From AP-15 sp963736715 (GTDB lineage: Bacteria > Pseudomonadota > Alphaproteobacteria > ATCC43930 > CGMCC-115725), in assembly GCA_963736715.1 (NCBI GenBank), contig CAVTQA010000046.1:310001-374000 (forward strand): a stretch of DNA of 64,000 bases. The letters run 5' to 3'. Positions 34,182 to 43,976 of this stretch are shown here, one piece after another; positions within the stretch are counted from its first letter, which is position 1, and every line of letters starts with the position of its first letter. Both the position numbers and the translations under genes were made by a program. The notes under the pieces are model-generated. The model made no database searches, was not told where the DNA came from, and saw only the letters and a program-made list of their open reading frames with translations.

Positions 34182-35066
34182 ATGCCTAATCTGAGTTTTA
34201 CCGCACCGACAACAGTCGACGAGGCCATCAATGCCCTCGCTCGTGCCCCCGGTTTGGCAAAACCATTAGCCGGCGGAACCGATCTGTTGGTGCAGTTGCG
34301 GTCCGGCCGGATGCGACCCGAGGTAATCATCGACATCAAGAGAATCCCGGATCTGATCGGCATTCACGAGACCGGCGACAGCTTCGTGATCGGCGCCGCT
34401 ACCCCGGGGGTTATGCTGAGCGAGCACGAAGCCTTTTCCCGCGCCTGGCCGGGGATTGTCGAGGGGGTCGACCTGATCGGTTCGCAGCAGATCCAGGGCC
34501 GCGCCTCGCTCGTCGGCAATCTGTGCAACGCCTCGCCCGCCGCGGACAGCGTCCCGGCGTTGATCTGCGCGCAGGCGGTTGCAGTCATCGCCGGCCCGGA
34601 CGGCAGGCGCGAGGCGCCGGTCGAGGCGATCGTCACCGGGCCCGGGCAAACATCTTTGAAGAAGGGCGAGTTCATCGTCGAGTTTCGCGTGCCAAAGCCC
34701 AAGCCACGGCAATCGGACGCCTATCTGCGCTTCATCCCGCGCACCGAGATGGATATCGCGGTCGTCGGCTGCGGCATCAACGTCACACTTGATGCGAATG
34801 GCCTCTGCACCGACGCTCGCGTCGTGCTCGGCGCCGTCGCCCCGACCCAACTCATTGTCGATGAGGCTGCCGCGGCCTTGAAGGGCCATCGGCTCGACGA
34901 CGACACGCTTTCCCGGCTCGACACCGCCGCGCAGCGAGCCTGCAAACCGATCAACGACAAGCGCGGCACGATCGAATACCGAACCAAGGTTGCCGGCGTC
35001 CTCGCAAGACGGGCGGCCGCAATCGCATTTGAGCGCGCCGCCGGGCGCGTGGCGGGAGTCCACTAA
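34182..35066 (+). CDS. FAD-binding subunit of xanthine dehydrogenase/CODH-family enzyme
   Basis: 294 residues, the medium (CoxM/XdhB-type) subunit. Two FAD motifs are visible: KPLAGGTDLLVQL at about residue 27 and the TPGVMLSE / GSQQIQGRASLVGNLCNASP region at about 70-115. It carries electrons from the 2Fe-2S subunit onward. Its stop shares one base with the start of the 2Fe-2S gene, so the three subunits are made together. Substrate depends on the molybdopterin subunit downstream. Confidence 0.9.
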   Translation: MPNLSFTAPTTVDEAINALARAPGLAKPLAGGTDLLVQLRSGRMRPEVIIDIKRIPDLIGIHETGDSFVIGAATPGVMLSEHEAFSRAWPGIVEGVDLIGSQQIQGRASLVGNLCNASPAADSVPALICAQAVAVIAGPDGRREAPVEAIVTGPGQTSLKKGEFIVEFRVPKPKPRQSDAYLRFIPRTEMDIAVVGCGINVTLDANGLCTDARVVLGAVAPTQLIVDEAAAALKGHRLDDDTLSRLDTAAQRACKPINDKRGTIEYRTKVAGVLARRAAAIAFERAAGRVAGVH

Positions 35067-35551
35067 TGGCCAAACAACACGTATCGACGATCATCAACGG
35101 CGAGCCTGTCGAATATCTCTGCGAGCCGCAACAGACATTGCTCGATGTATTGCGTGACGAACTCAACCTGACCGGCAGCAAGGAAGGCTGCAGCTCGGGC
35201 GATTGCGGCGCCTGCACCGTCATTGTCGATGGCAATATCGTCTGCTCGTGCCTGATGCTCGGCGCCGAAGCGGAAGGCCGCAAGATCACGACGATCGAGG
35301 GCATCGCCGAAGGCGAAAAACTGCACCCGGTGCAGCAGAAATTTCTCGAGCACGCCGCATTGCAATGCGGCTTCTGCACGCCAGGCTTCATCGTCGCGGC
35401 CAAGGCACTGCTCGACCAGAACCTGAACCCGACCGAGGAAGAGACGCGTTATTGGCTGGCCGGCAACCTCTGCCGCTGCACCGGCTATGACAAGATCATC
35501 CGCGCCGTGCTCGACGCCGCCGCCGAGATGCGGGCGGGGGCGGAGCAATGA
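35066..35551 (+). CDS. 2Fe-2S subunit of xanthine dehydrogenase/CODH-family enzyme
   Basis: 161 residues, the small (CoxS-type) subunit. A plant-ferredoxin cluster (CSSGDCGACTV, C further on) and a second helical 2Fe-2S domain with CGFCTPGF and CRCTGYD are all intact. It links the molybdopterin site to FAD. Its start overlaps the FAD gene by one base and its end overlaps the first molybdopterin gene by ATGA. Confidence 0.93.
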   Translation: MAKQHVSTIINGEPVEYLCEPQQTLLDVLRDELNLTGSKEGCSSGDCGACTVIVDGNIVCSCLMLGAEAEGRKITTIEGIAEGEKLHPVQQKFLEHAALQCGFCTPGFIVAAKALLDQNLNPTEEETRYWLAGNLCRCTGYDKIIRAVLDAAAEMRAGAEQ

Positions 35552-37839
35552 GTTACCTCGACAAGGACGCCCTCAAGATCGTCGGCACTCGTCCGATCCG
35601 GCCCGACGGCGTCGACAAGGTCACCGGCCGCGCCAATTTCGGCGCCGACATGGTGATGCCCGGGATGCTGTGGGGCAAGATCAAGCGCAGCCCCTATGCC
35701 CATGCGCGGATCATCTCGATCAACACCGACAAGGCGATGGCCTTGCCTGGGGTCAAGGCCGTGACGACGCGGGCCGATTTCCCCGACATCCCGCCGGATA
35801 GGCGGGTCATCGGCGCTGCGCCGCATAATCTCTGGGACCTGTCGCGCAACTGCATGGCCAAGGGCAAGGCCCTTTACGAGGGTCACGCGGTGGCCGCGGT
35901 AGCCGCCACCTCGCCGGCGATCGCCGAGCACGCGCTCGATCTGATCGAGGTCGAGTACGAGGTATTGCCGCATGTGATGGATGTCGAGGCAGCGATGGCG
36001 CCGGATGCGCCGGTGCTGGACGACAACATCTTCACCTCGGGGGTCGAACCCAAACCGACCAAACCGTCGAACATCACCAAGATGGTCCGTTTTGCCAAGG
36101 GCGATGTCGAGGCCGGGTTCGGTGAAGCAGAAGTCGTGATCGAGCGGCGATACACAACAAAGCCGGTGCATCAGGCCTATATCGAGCCCCATGCCTGCGT
36201 CGTCTCGGTGGCTCCCGACGGGCAAACCACGATTTGGAGCTCGAGCCAGGGCCAGTTCATGGTCCGCGCCTATACCTCGCGGATCTGCGGCGGCGAGATC
36301 GCCGATATTCGCGCAATCCCGGCCGAGATCGGCGGCGGGTTCGGCGGCAAGACGATCATCTATCTCGAACCGGTCGCCTACATGCTGTCAAAGAAATCGG
36401 GGCGGCCGGTCAAGATCGTGATGAGCCGCGAGGAGGTTTTCCGGGCAACCGGGCCGACCTCGGCCGCCGTCGTCGAGGTCAAGCTCGGCGCCAAGAAGGA
36501 CGGCCGGATCACCGCCGCGAAGACGGTGCTCAAATACCAGGCGGGTGCGTTCCCGGGCTCGCCGGTTCAGCAAGGCTGCATTTGCGGACTGGCGGTCTAT
36601 GACCTGCCCAATGCCGAATCGATCGGCTACGACGTGCTGTGCAACCGTCCCAAAGTTGCCGCCTACCGCGCGCCGGGAGCGCCGATCGGCTCGTTCGCGG
36701 TCGAGAGCTGTGTCGATGAGCTGGCTCGCGAGCTCGGCATCGACCCGCTCAAAATGCGCGAGATCAATGGCGCCAAGGACGGCGCCAAGGCGACGCATGG
36801 CCCGACTTGGAACAATATCGGGTACATGAAGACTGTCGAGGCCGCAAAGGCTCATCCGCAATGCAACGTGCCGCTCGGGCCAAACCAAGGCCGCGGCATC
36901 GCCTCGGGCTATTGGCATAACGCCGGTGGTGAATTGAGCGCGGCTTGCCATGTCAACGAGGATGGCACCGTGACGGTGACCGAAGGCCACCCCGACATCG
37001 GCGGCTCCCGCGCGTCGATGGCAATGATGGTGGCCGAGGTGCTGGGCGTGCCGTTCGAGAGCGTGCGCCCGGTCGTCGGCGACACGACCTCGATCGGTTT
37101 CAGCGCCTCGACGGGCGGCAGCCGCGTCACTTTTGCCGGTGGCATGGCGGTCACGCAGGCGGCGCAAAAGGTCGTCGAAGAATTGAAGAGACGTGCTGCG
37201 GTGATATGGGACATCAGTCCTGAAGCGGTCGAGTGGAAGGACGGCAAAGCCTTCCCTGCCGGCGCCAATGCCGGGAGCTTCGAGCCGCTGGATCTGACTG
37301 CAATCGCGGCCAAGGCGGCGCGCACCGGCGGTCCGATCAGCGCCGAAGTGCAGATCAACGCGCAGGGCCAGGCGCCGGGTTTCACAACCCATATCTGTGA
37401 TGTCGAGGTCGACAAGGAGACCGGCCACGTCAAAATCCTGCGGTACACCGCGATCCAGGATGTCGGGCGCGCCATCCACCCTTCCTATGTCGAAGGGCAG
37501 ATGCAGGGCGGGGTAGCCCAGGGGGTTGGCTGGGCGCTCAGCGAGGAATACATCTACGACAAGGATGGCCGGCTTGAAAATCCGGGCTTCCTCGACTATC
37601 GCGTGCCGGTAGCTTCGGACATGCCGATGATCGACACGGTCCTGATCGAGGTGCCGAACCCGCGCCATCCGTTTGGCGCCCGCGGCTGCGGCGAGGTGCC
37701 GATCGTGCCGCCGATGGCCGCAGTCGCGAATGCGATTGCCGACGCGACCGGGATCCGGCTGCGCGATCTGCCGATGTCACCGCCGCGCCTGCTGGCCGCG
37801 TTGGACCAATCGGAGCCGATGCGCGCCGCAGCGGAGTAG
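35548..37839 (+). CDS. Molybdopterin-binding subunit, xanthine dehydrogenase/CODH-family (copy 1)
   Basis: 763 residues, the large (CoxL-type) subunit. Molybdopterin segments GGGFGGKT, GQFMVRAY, and the C-terminal GARGCGEVPIVPP with its catalytic Glu are present. The active-site loop reads AYRAPGAP. Aerobic CO dehydrogenase has AYXCSFR (form I) or AYRGAGR (form II), so this is not CODH. It is probably a hydroxylase for an aromatic or heterocyclic substrate. A second copy follows downstream. Confidence 0.9.
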   Translation: MSYLDKDALKIVGTRPIRPDGVDKVTGRANFGADMVMPGMLWGKIKRSPYAHARIISINTDKAMALPGVKAVTTRADFPDIPPDRRVIGAAPHNLWDLSRNCMAKGKALYEGHAVAAVAATSPAIAEHALDLIEVEYEVLPHVMDVEAAMAPDAPVLDDNIFTSGVEPKPTKPSNITKMVRFAKGDVEAGFGEAEVVIERRYTTKPVHQAYIEPHACVVSVAPDGQTTIWSSSQGQFMVRAYTSRICGGEIADIRAIPAEIGGGFGGKTIIYLEPVAYMLSKKSGRPVKIVMSREEVFRATGPTSAAVVEVKLGAKKDGRITAAKTVLKYQAGAFPGSPVQQGCICGLAVYDLPNAESIGYDVLCNRPKVAAYRAPGAPIGSFAVESCVDELARELGIDPLKMREINGAKDGAKATHGPTWNNIGYMKTVEAAKAHPQCNVPLGPNQGRGIASGYWHNAGGELSAACHVNEDGTVTVTEGHPDIGGSRASMAMMVAEVLGVPFESVRPVVGDTTSIGFSASTGGSRVTFAGGMAVTQAAQKVVEELKRRAAVIWDISPEAVEWKDGKAFPAGANAGSFEPLDLTAIAAKAARTGGPISAEVQINAQGQAPGFTTHICDVEVDKETGHVKILRYTAIQDVGRAIHPSYVEGQMQGGVAQGVGWALSEEYIYDKDGRLENPGFLDYRVPVASDMPMIDTVLIEVPNPRHPFGARGCGEVPIVPPMAAVANAIADATGIRLRDLPMSPPRLLAALDQSEPMRAAAE

Positions 37840-37860
37840 GATTGTAACAGGCCTCACTCC

Positions 37861-37940
37861 GTCATTCCCGCGAAAGCGGGAATCCAGGGACCACGCGCTT
37901 GTCGCTTGCCCTGGACCCCCGCTTCCGCGGAGGCGACGGA
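37861..37940. repeat. REP-type palindromic repeat (CGTCATTCCCGCG type)
   Basis: Begins GTCATTCCCGCGAAAGCGGG, continues with CCAGGG...CCCTGG mirror and ends in CCCGCTTCCGCGG. Related units occur at 52644-52730 and 53321-53408. Sits between the two molybdopterin subunit genes. Confidence 0.85.
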
Positions 37941-37961
37941 AAAACAGGAGCGAGCTGGGCT

Positions 37962-40255
37962 ATGACGTATATGCCGAAGGAATTGCAGAAGGTCGTCGGG
38001 ACCCGTCCCATTCGCCCCGACGGGGTCGACAAGGTCACCGGGCCGCGCCAATTTCGGCGCCGACATGGTGATGCCGGGCATGCTGTGGGGCAAAGTGAAG
38101 CGCAGCCCGCACGCCCATGCGCGCATCATGTCGATCAATATCGACAAGGCGCTGAAGCTGCCCGGCGTCAAGGCGATCGTGACGTCGGACGACTTCCCGC
38201 CGATCGCGTCGGAAGAAGCGTTTGTCGGCGAGGGACCGATGAACTTCCGCGATCTGTCGCGCAACTGCCTGGCGCGCGACAAGGTGCTCTATGACGGCCA
38301 TGCCGTCGCGGCTGTGGCGGCGACATCACCCTCAATCGCCGAGGAAGCCTGCGAGTTGATCGAGGTCGAGTACCATGTCCTGCCATACGTTATCGATGTC
38401 GAAGAGGCGATGAAGCCGGACGCGCCTCTGCTGCACGACGATCTGTTCACGCAGGGCGTCGATCCCAAGCCGGCGCACCCGTGCAACATTGCCAAGGTCG
38501 TCGCGTTCTCGAAGGGCGACATAGACGCGGGCTTCCGTGACGCCGAGGTCATCATCGAGCGGCGTTACTCGAATGCTCCGGTACACCAGGCCTATATCGA
38601 GCCGCATGCCTGCGTCGTGTCGGCCGCAGCCGACGGCCAGTGCACGATCTGGAGCTCGAGCCAGGGCCAGTTCATGGTGCGCGCCTATTGCGCCAAATTG
38701 CTCGGCATCGACATCTCCGATATCCGCGCGATCCCGGCCGAGATCGGCGGCGGCTTTGGAGGCAAGACGCTCGTCTACCTCGAACCGGTGGCGTTGGCGC
38801 TCGCGAAGAAAACGGGCCGGCCGGTCAAGATGGTGATGAGCCGCGAGGAAGTGTTCCGCGGCACCGGCCCGGCTGCAGGCGCCGTCGTCGAGGTCAAGCT
38901 CGGCGCGAAGAAGGACGGAACTCTGACCGCCGGCGAAGTCGTGCTCAAATACCAGGCCGGCGCCTTTCCGGGCTCACCGGTGGGGCCTGGCTGCATGTGC
39001 GCCTTTGCGATGTACGACATCCCGAACGCCAAGGTCACCGGCTACGACGTTGTATCCAATCGCCCCAAGGTTGCGGCCTATCGGGCCCCCGGCGCCCCGA
39101 ACTCGTCCTACGGGGTCGAGAGCTGCCTCGACGAACTGGCCGATCAGCTCGGCATCGACCCGTTGGCGTTGCGCGAAAAGAACGCGGCCAAGGACGGCGT
39201 CAAGGCGGTGCACGGCCCGACCTGGCAAAACATCGGCTATGCCCAGACCGTCGAGGCCGCCAAGAACCACCCGCATCTGAAGGAGAAGCTCGGACCGAAC
39301 CAGGGCCGCGGCATCGCCTCCGGCTTCTGGTTCAACATCGGCGGCGAGTTCGAGCGCGGCCTGCCACATCAACGAGGACGGCACCGCCGTCGTCGTATCG
39401 GGCAACCCGGATATCGGCGGCTCGCGCGCGTCGATCGGGATGATGGCCGCCGAGGTTTTGGGTATCCCGGTCGAAAAGGTCCGGCCGATCGTCGGCGACA
39501 CCAGCTCGATCGGCTTCTCGTTCCTGACCGGCGGCAGCCGCGTCACCTTCGCGACCGGGATGGCCGCGACGCAGGCCGCCGAAAAGGTTGTCGACGAGCT
39601 CAAAAAACGCGCCGCGATGATCTGGGACATCCCCGCCGACGCGGTCGAATGGAAGGACGGCAAGGCCTACCCGGCCGGTCCCAACGCCGGCAGCTTCGAG
39701 CCATTGCCGTTGGCGGAGATCGCGCTCAAATCGGGGCGCACCGGCGGGCCGATCAGCGCCGAGGTGTCGATCAACGCGCAAGGCGCCGGCCCCGGCTTTG
39801 CGACGCATATCTGCGATGTCGAGGTCGACAAGGAGACGGGGCAGGTCAAGATCCTGCGCTACACCGCAGTCCAGGATGTCGGCCGCGCCATCCACCCGAG
39901 CTATGTCGAGGGCCAGATCCAGGGCGGGGTAACGCAAGGGATCGGTTGGGCGCTCAACGAGGAATACATCTACGACAAGAACGGCCGGCTCGATAACCCC
40001 GGCTTCCTCGATTACCGCGTGCCCGTAGCCTCCGACCTGCCGATGATCGAGGCGGTCTTGGTCGAGAACGCGAACCCGCGCCATCCGTTCGGCGCCCGCG
40101 GCGTTGGTGAGGTGCCGATCGTGCCGCCGATGGCGGCGGTCGCCAATGCCATCGCTGACGCGATCGGCATTCGAATGCGCGACCTGCCGATGTCGCCGCC
40201 GCGGCTGCGCGCCGCGATCGACGCGCAGGAGCCGGTGCGCAAAGCGGCGGAGTAG
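37962..40255 (+). CDS. Molybdopterin-binding subunit (copy 2), two one-base frameshifts
   Basis: A close paralogue of the gene before it, matching along its whole length, including GGGFGGKT, AYRAPGAP and the final GARGVGEVPIVPP. The frame shifts twice, each by one extra base: near 38040 (ACCGGGCC where copy 1 has ACCGGCC) and near 39348 (GTTCGAGCG for GTTGAGCG). Restored, it is about 763 residues. The breaks are probably not real. Start is ATG 37962 or 37971. It has no FAD or 2Fe-2S partner of its own and would have to share those upstream. Confidence 0.82.
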
Positions 40256-40268
40256 CACAGCCGTGGCC

Positions 40269-40340
40269 CGTCATTGCGAGGCGCCGGCAGGCGCCGTGGC
40301 AATCTCGACGACGAGATTGCTTCGCTGCGCTCGCAATGAC
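40269..40340. repeat. REP-type palindromic repeat (CGTCATTGCGAG type)
   Basis: CGTCATTGCGAG at one end mirrors CTCGCAATGAC at the other; the centre has GGCGCC...GGCGCC and GCAATCTCGACGACGAGATTGC stems. A different family from the CCCGCG repeats. Lies after copy 2 of the molybdopterin subunit. Confidence 0.85.
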
Positions 40341-40360
40341 ACCCTTTGGCGATTTTACTA

Positions 40361-40609
40361 ATGCCGCGCGTCCATTTCTCGGGCCAGGCCGCCCGCCGGT
40401 TCACCGGCGGCGCGACCGAGCTCGAGGTGGAGGCGGATACTTTCCGGCGGATGGTTCTCGAGCTCGACCGCCGCTTCCCTGGCCTCGGCCGCCAGATCGA
40501 CGAGAGCATGGCGGTGGCGATTGACGGCGAGATCTTCCAGGACGCCTACCTCGCGCCGCTCAACCCCGACAGCGAAATCTACCTGATCCCCAAAATCGGC
40601 GGCGGCTGA
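40361..40609 (+). CDS. MoaD/ThiS-like small ubiquitin-fold protein
   Basis: 82 residues ending in the IGGG tail; MoaD and ThiS carry the reactive thiocarboxylate at a final Gly-Gly. The beta-grasp pattern (MPRVHFSGQAARRFTGGATE... DGEIFQDAYLAPLNPDSEIY) is typical. Being next to molybdopterin-enzyme genes it probably supplies sulfur to a dedicated molybdopterin synthase or an analogous modification. No MoaE is in the window. Confidence 0.75.
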   Translation: MPRVHFSGQAARRFTGGATELEVEADTFRRMVLELDRRFPGLGRQIDESMAVAIDGEIFQDAYLAPLNPDSEIYLIPKIGGG

Positions 40610-40841
40610 GCCCCGCCGACAATGCCGCCGAGCTCGGCAGACCATAGGACCTCGAGCGGCAAAAGAACAGCTCAGGTGATAGCCGCATTGATTTAATCAT
40701 CCCTTCACTAGTCTCGGCCGGCGCGTCATATGCGCTGCCTAACTCTTGATCACGATGTTTTCATTGAAAATGGGTTAAGGATCACTTTCAGCATCTCCGG
40801 CGTTTGTCACCGCTAGGGTTGAGAGCGTGGGAGCAGCGGTG

Positions 40842-43800
40842 ATGGTCGAGGCCGCATGGGGACGTTTGGTCCCGATCAGTCGGCGCCATCAGCGCGACCC
40901 GGACCGATGGATTCGATGGCTGCTTCGCATTGTCGCGGTGCTGCGCTGGGCCGCGGCGCTCGGGGTATGTTTTCTGCTCGGCTGGGGCATCACGACCGAG
41001 ATCCGGACCTCGTACCTCCAGTCACGTTTGCTGTCGCGCTGGGCGGCGGGCATGAAGTTTACGGTTCAAACAGGCCCCAGCGAGGACATCCGCTTTCCCA
41101 AATCGGGGCCTTATGACGAGCGGCTCGGCTATGCGAAGCTGCCGTCCTTTATCGAAGCCCTGAACGACCGCCATTTCGCCGTCGCGCGGCAAGCGCGCTG
41201 GTCACCGGCGCTGGAACGGTTTGTCGACCAGGGGGGGTACCCGATCTACGGTGAGAAATCCCGGGCTGGGGTGAAACTGCTCGACCGCGATCAGAACCCG
41301 CTCTACCAGGCGAGCTATCCGGATCGGGCTTACAAGGATTTCTCCTCGATCCCGCCGCTGGTGGTCGACAGCCTGCTGTTTATCGAGGATCACGACCTTC
41401 TCGACCTGCAAGACCCGGAGCGCAACCCAGCGGTCGAATGGGGCCGGTTCATGCTGGCCGCGGCGGGACGGGTCGCCAGCGTCGTGGATCGCCGCTTCAG
41501 AGAAGGCGGCGCCAGCACGCTTGCTACCCAGATCGAAAAGTTTCGCCACTCGCCGGGCGGCCGCACACCCGGCATCGTCGAGAAATTCCGCCAAATGGTC
41601 ACAGCCTCGGCGCGCGCCTATCGCAACGGCCCGCAGACGGCTGCAGCCCGGCGCGACATCGTAACGACCTATCTCGATTCTACGCCGCTCGGATCGCGAC
41701 CCGGTTACGGCGAAATCATCGGCGTCCCGGAGGCCCTGTGGGTCTGGTACGGCACCGATCTCGCCGAGGCGAACCGGGTGCTGACGACACCGGCTACAAA
41801 CAAAGCTCAACTGGCGCGCAAGGGCGAGATTTATCGCCAAGTCCTCGGCCTGCTGCTCGCCAACCGCCGGCCGGCCTATTATTTGAACGGCGACGGAACC
41901 GCTCTCGCAGCCTTGATCGACGGGTATCTGCGTCTGCTCGCCGGGGCCGGGATCATCGACCCGGCGCTGCGCGACGCGGCCCTAGCCGCCAAACTGCATT
42001 TCCGCAGCCAGCTGCCGCCTCCGGCAGCGGTGTCCTTCGTCGGAAACAAGGCGACGGACCGCCTGCGGGCCGAGCTGATGACGTTGCTCCACCTGCCCGA
42101 CCTCTACGCCCTCGACCGGCTCGATGTGACGGGGTATGGAACCGTCGATACGGCCGCCCAGAAACGGGTCACGGATGTTCTAGAGCGGCTCGGCGATCCC
42201 GCTTACGTCAGATCGCTGGGGCTCGTGGGCCACAATCTGCTCGGTGGAGAAAAGCCGGGCAGGCTCGCCTGGAGCGTCGTGCTCTACGAGCGCGGCGCCG
42301 AGCGCAATTACCTGCGCATCCACGCGGACAGCCTCGACTCGCCCTTCGACATCAATTCCGGGGCGAAGCTGATCCTCGGATCCACCGCGAAATTGCGCAC
42401 CCTCGTCACGTATCTGAATATCGTCGACGAATTGCACAGCAAGTTGGCGTCGCTGCCGCGGCGCGATCTGGTAACCATGGCGGCGGCGAAGGACGACCCG
42501 CTAACCGCATGGGCGGCGGGCTATCTCGCGAAGGCAGGTGATCACGGCCTTCAGCCGATGATCGACGCGGCGATGCAACGCCAATATTCGGGCAGTCCTT
42601 CGGCATTCTTCACCGGCGGCGGTGTCCATGCCTTCGCCAATTTCGAGAAATGGGAGAATCATTCGAATCCGAGTGTGCTCGAGGCCTTCGAGCACTCAAT
42701 CAACAACTCCTTTATCCGCATCATGCGCGATATTGTCCTCTACTATCAGGCGCAGAGCGGGATAGACACAGAGAAGCTCCTGTCGGACGCCGACGACCCG
42801 AACCGGGAAGCCTTTCTGCAGCGGTTCGCCGATCAGGAGGGGCGCCGGTATCTCGGCCGGTTCTGGAACGACTACAAGGGTCTGACGCCGCAAGAGGCGT
42901 TGAACAAGCTGGCAAGCCGGACGCGCCCGGCAGCGCGACGGCTGGCGGTCGTCTATCTCACTGCGCGGCCCGAGGCGAGCCGGGCCGAGCTCGGCGACTT
43001 TCTCGCGCACCACTTGCCGCCCTCATCGGTGGATAACGACGAGCTCTGGGACCTGTGGAGGGAGTACGGGGCCGGCCGCTTTTCGCTGCAGGATCGGGGC
43101 TACATCGCGGGAATTCATCCGCTGGAGCTGTGGCTCGTCGCCTATCTCCAGGATTATCCGAACGCTACCCGCAACGAGGTCGTAGAGGCGAGCGCCGATG
43201 TGCGGCAGGACGTGTATGGCTGGCTTTTCAAGAGCCGCAACATGCACAAGCAGAACACGCGCATCCGCATCCTGCTCGAGGAGGATGCCTTCGACCGGAT
43301 CCTGCAGGATTGGCGGCGGCAGGGCTATCCGTTCGGACATCTCGTTCCGTCATATGGCAGTGCCATAGGCAGCTCGGGCGATCGGCCGGACGCCCTCGCC
43401 GATCTGATGGGCATTATTCTCAATGACGGTGTGCGTCAGCCGAATGTCGACCTGCAGCGGCTCCATTTCGCTGCCGACACCCCCTATGAGACGGATATGA
43501 CGCTCGAGCCTGAGCGGCAGGGGGTCCTGGCTCCCGAGATCGCCAAGACCGTGCGGCAGGCGCTGATGGGCGTTGTGATGGAGGGGACGGCCACGCGCTT
43601 GCGCGGCGCTTATCATGTGCCGAATGGAACCTTGCTGCCGGTGGGCGGCAAGACCGGCACCGGCGACAATCGCCTGGACCGCTTTGGCCGCGGCGGCCGG
43701 CTGATCTCACAGCGCGTCGTCGATCGCACCGCCACTTTTGTGTTCTTCCTCGGCGATCGCTTCTTCGGCACCATAACCGCCTATGTCCCCGGCGCGATCG

Positions 43801-43973
43801 CCGGCACTTACCATTTCACCAGCGCTCTGGCCGTGCAATTGCTCAAAGCGCTCGAACCGCAGCTCGAACCGCTTCTCGATGAACCGGCGAGCGAAGCTGC
43901 GCCGATGCCGATCATCGAGGCTTCGCCCGCCCTTACCGGGCTGAGAAAAAACGGCGAAGGCAGCGCCGATTAA
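40842..43973 (+). CDS. Large class A-like penicillin-binding protein (transglycosylase plus transpeptidase)
   Basis: 1043 residues from ATG 40842 (GGGAG upstream). N-terminal membrane helix at about 33-55. A GT51 transglycosylase domain with FIEDHD (catalytic Glu near 182) and GASTLATQI. A transpeptidase with Ser-x-x-Lys in GSTAKLRT (Ser 514), Ser-x-Asn in SINN (Ser 619) and the KTGTG box (Lys 937). About 320 residues lie between SxN and KTG, roughly 200 more than usual, with a helix-rich insertion at about 635-835. Makes and cross-links peptidoglycan; the insertion's purpose is unknown. Confidence 0.85.
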   Translation: MVEAAWGRLVPISRRHQRDPDRWIRWLLRIVAVLRWAAALGVCFLLGWGITTEIRTSYLQSRLLSRWAAGMKFTVQTGPSEDIRFPKSGPYDERLGYAKLPSFIEALNDRHFAVARQARWSPALERFVDQGGYPIYGEKSRAGVKLLDRDQNPLYQASYPDRAYKDFSSIPPLVVDSLLFIEDHDLLDLQDPERNPAVEWGRFMLAAAGRVASVVDRRFREGGASTLATQIEKFRHSPGGRTPGIVEKFRQMVTASARAYRNGPQTAAARRDIVTTYLDSTPLGSRPGYGEIIGVPEALWVWYGTDLAEANRVLTTPATNKAQLARKGEIYRQVLGLLLANRRPAYYLNGDGTALAALIDGYLRLLAGAGIIDPALRDAALAAKLHFRSQLPPPAAVSFVGNKATDRLRAELMTLLHLPDLYALDRLDVTGYGTVDTAAQKRVTDVLERLGDPAYVRSLGLVGHNLLGGEKPGRLAWSVVLYERGAERNYLRIHADSLDSPFDINSGAKLILGSTAKLRTLVTYLNIVDELHSKLASLPRRDLVTMAAAKDDPLTAWAAGYLAKAGDHGLQPMIDAAMQRQYSGSPSAFFTGGGVHAFANFEKWENHSNPSVLEAFEHSINNSFIRIMRDIVLYYQAQSGIDTEKLLSDADDPNREAFLQRFADQEGRRYLGRFWNDYKGLTPQEALNKLASRTRPAARRLAVVYLTARPEASRAELGDFLAHHLPPSSVDNDELWDLWREYGAGRFSLQDRGYIAGIHPLELWLVAYLQDYPNATRNEVVEASADVRQDVYGWLFKSRNMHKQNTRIRILLEEDAFDRILQDWRRQGYPFGHLVPSYGSAIGSSGDRPDALADLMGIILNDGVRQPNVDLQRLHFAADTPYETDMTLEPERQGVLAPEIAKTVRQALMGVVMEGTATRLRGAYHVPNGTLLPVGGKTGTGDNRLDRFGRGGRLISQRVVDRTATFVFFLGDRFFGTITAYVPGAIAGTYHFTSALAVQLLKALEPQLEPLLDEPASEAAPMPIIEASPALTGLRKNGEGSAD

Positions 43974-43976
43974 CTG

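Noticed and set aside
36388..37668. Long minus-strand frames opposite the molybdopterin subunit genes
   Set aside because: Arginine/histidine-rich shadow frames typical of GC-rich DNA, without domains or ribosome sites.
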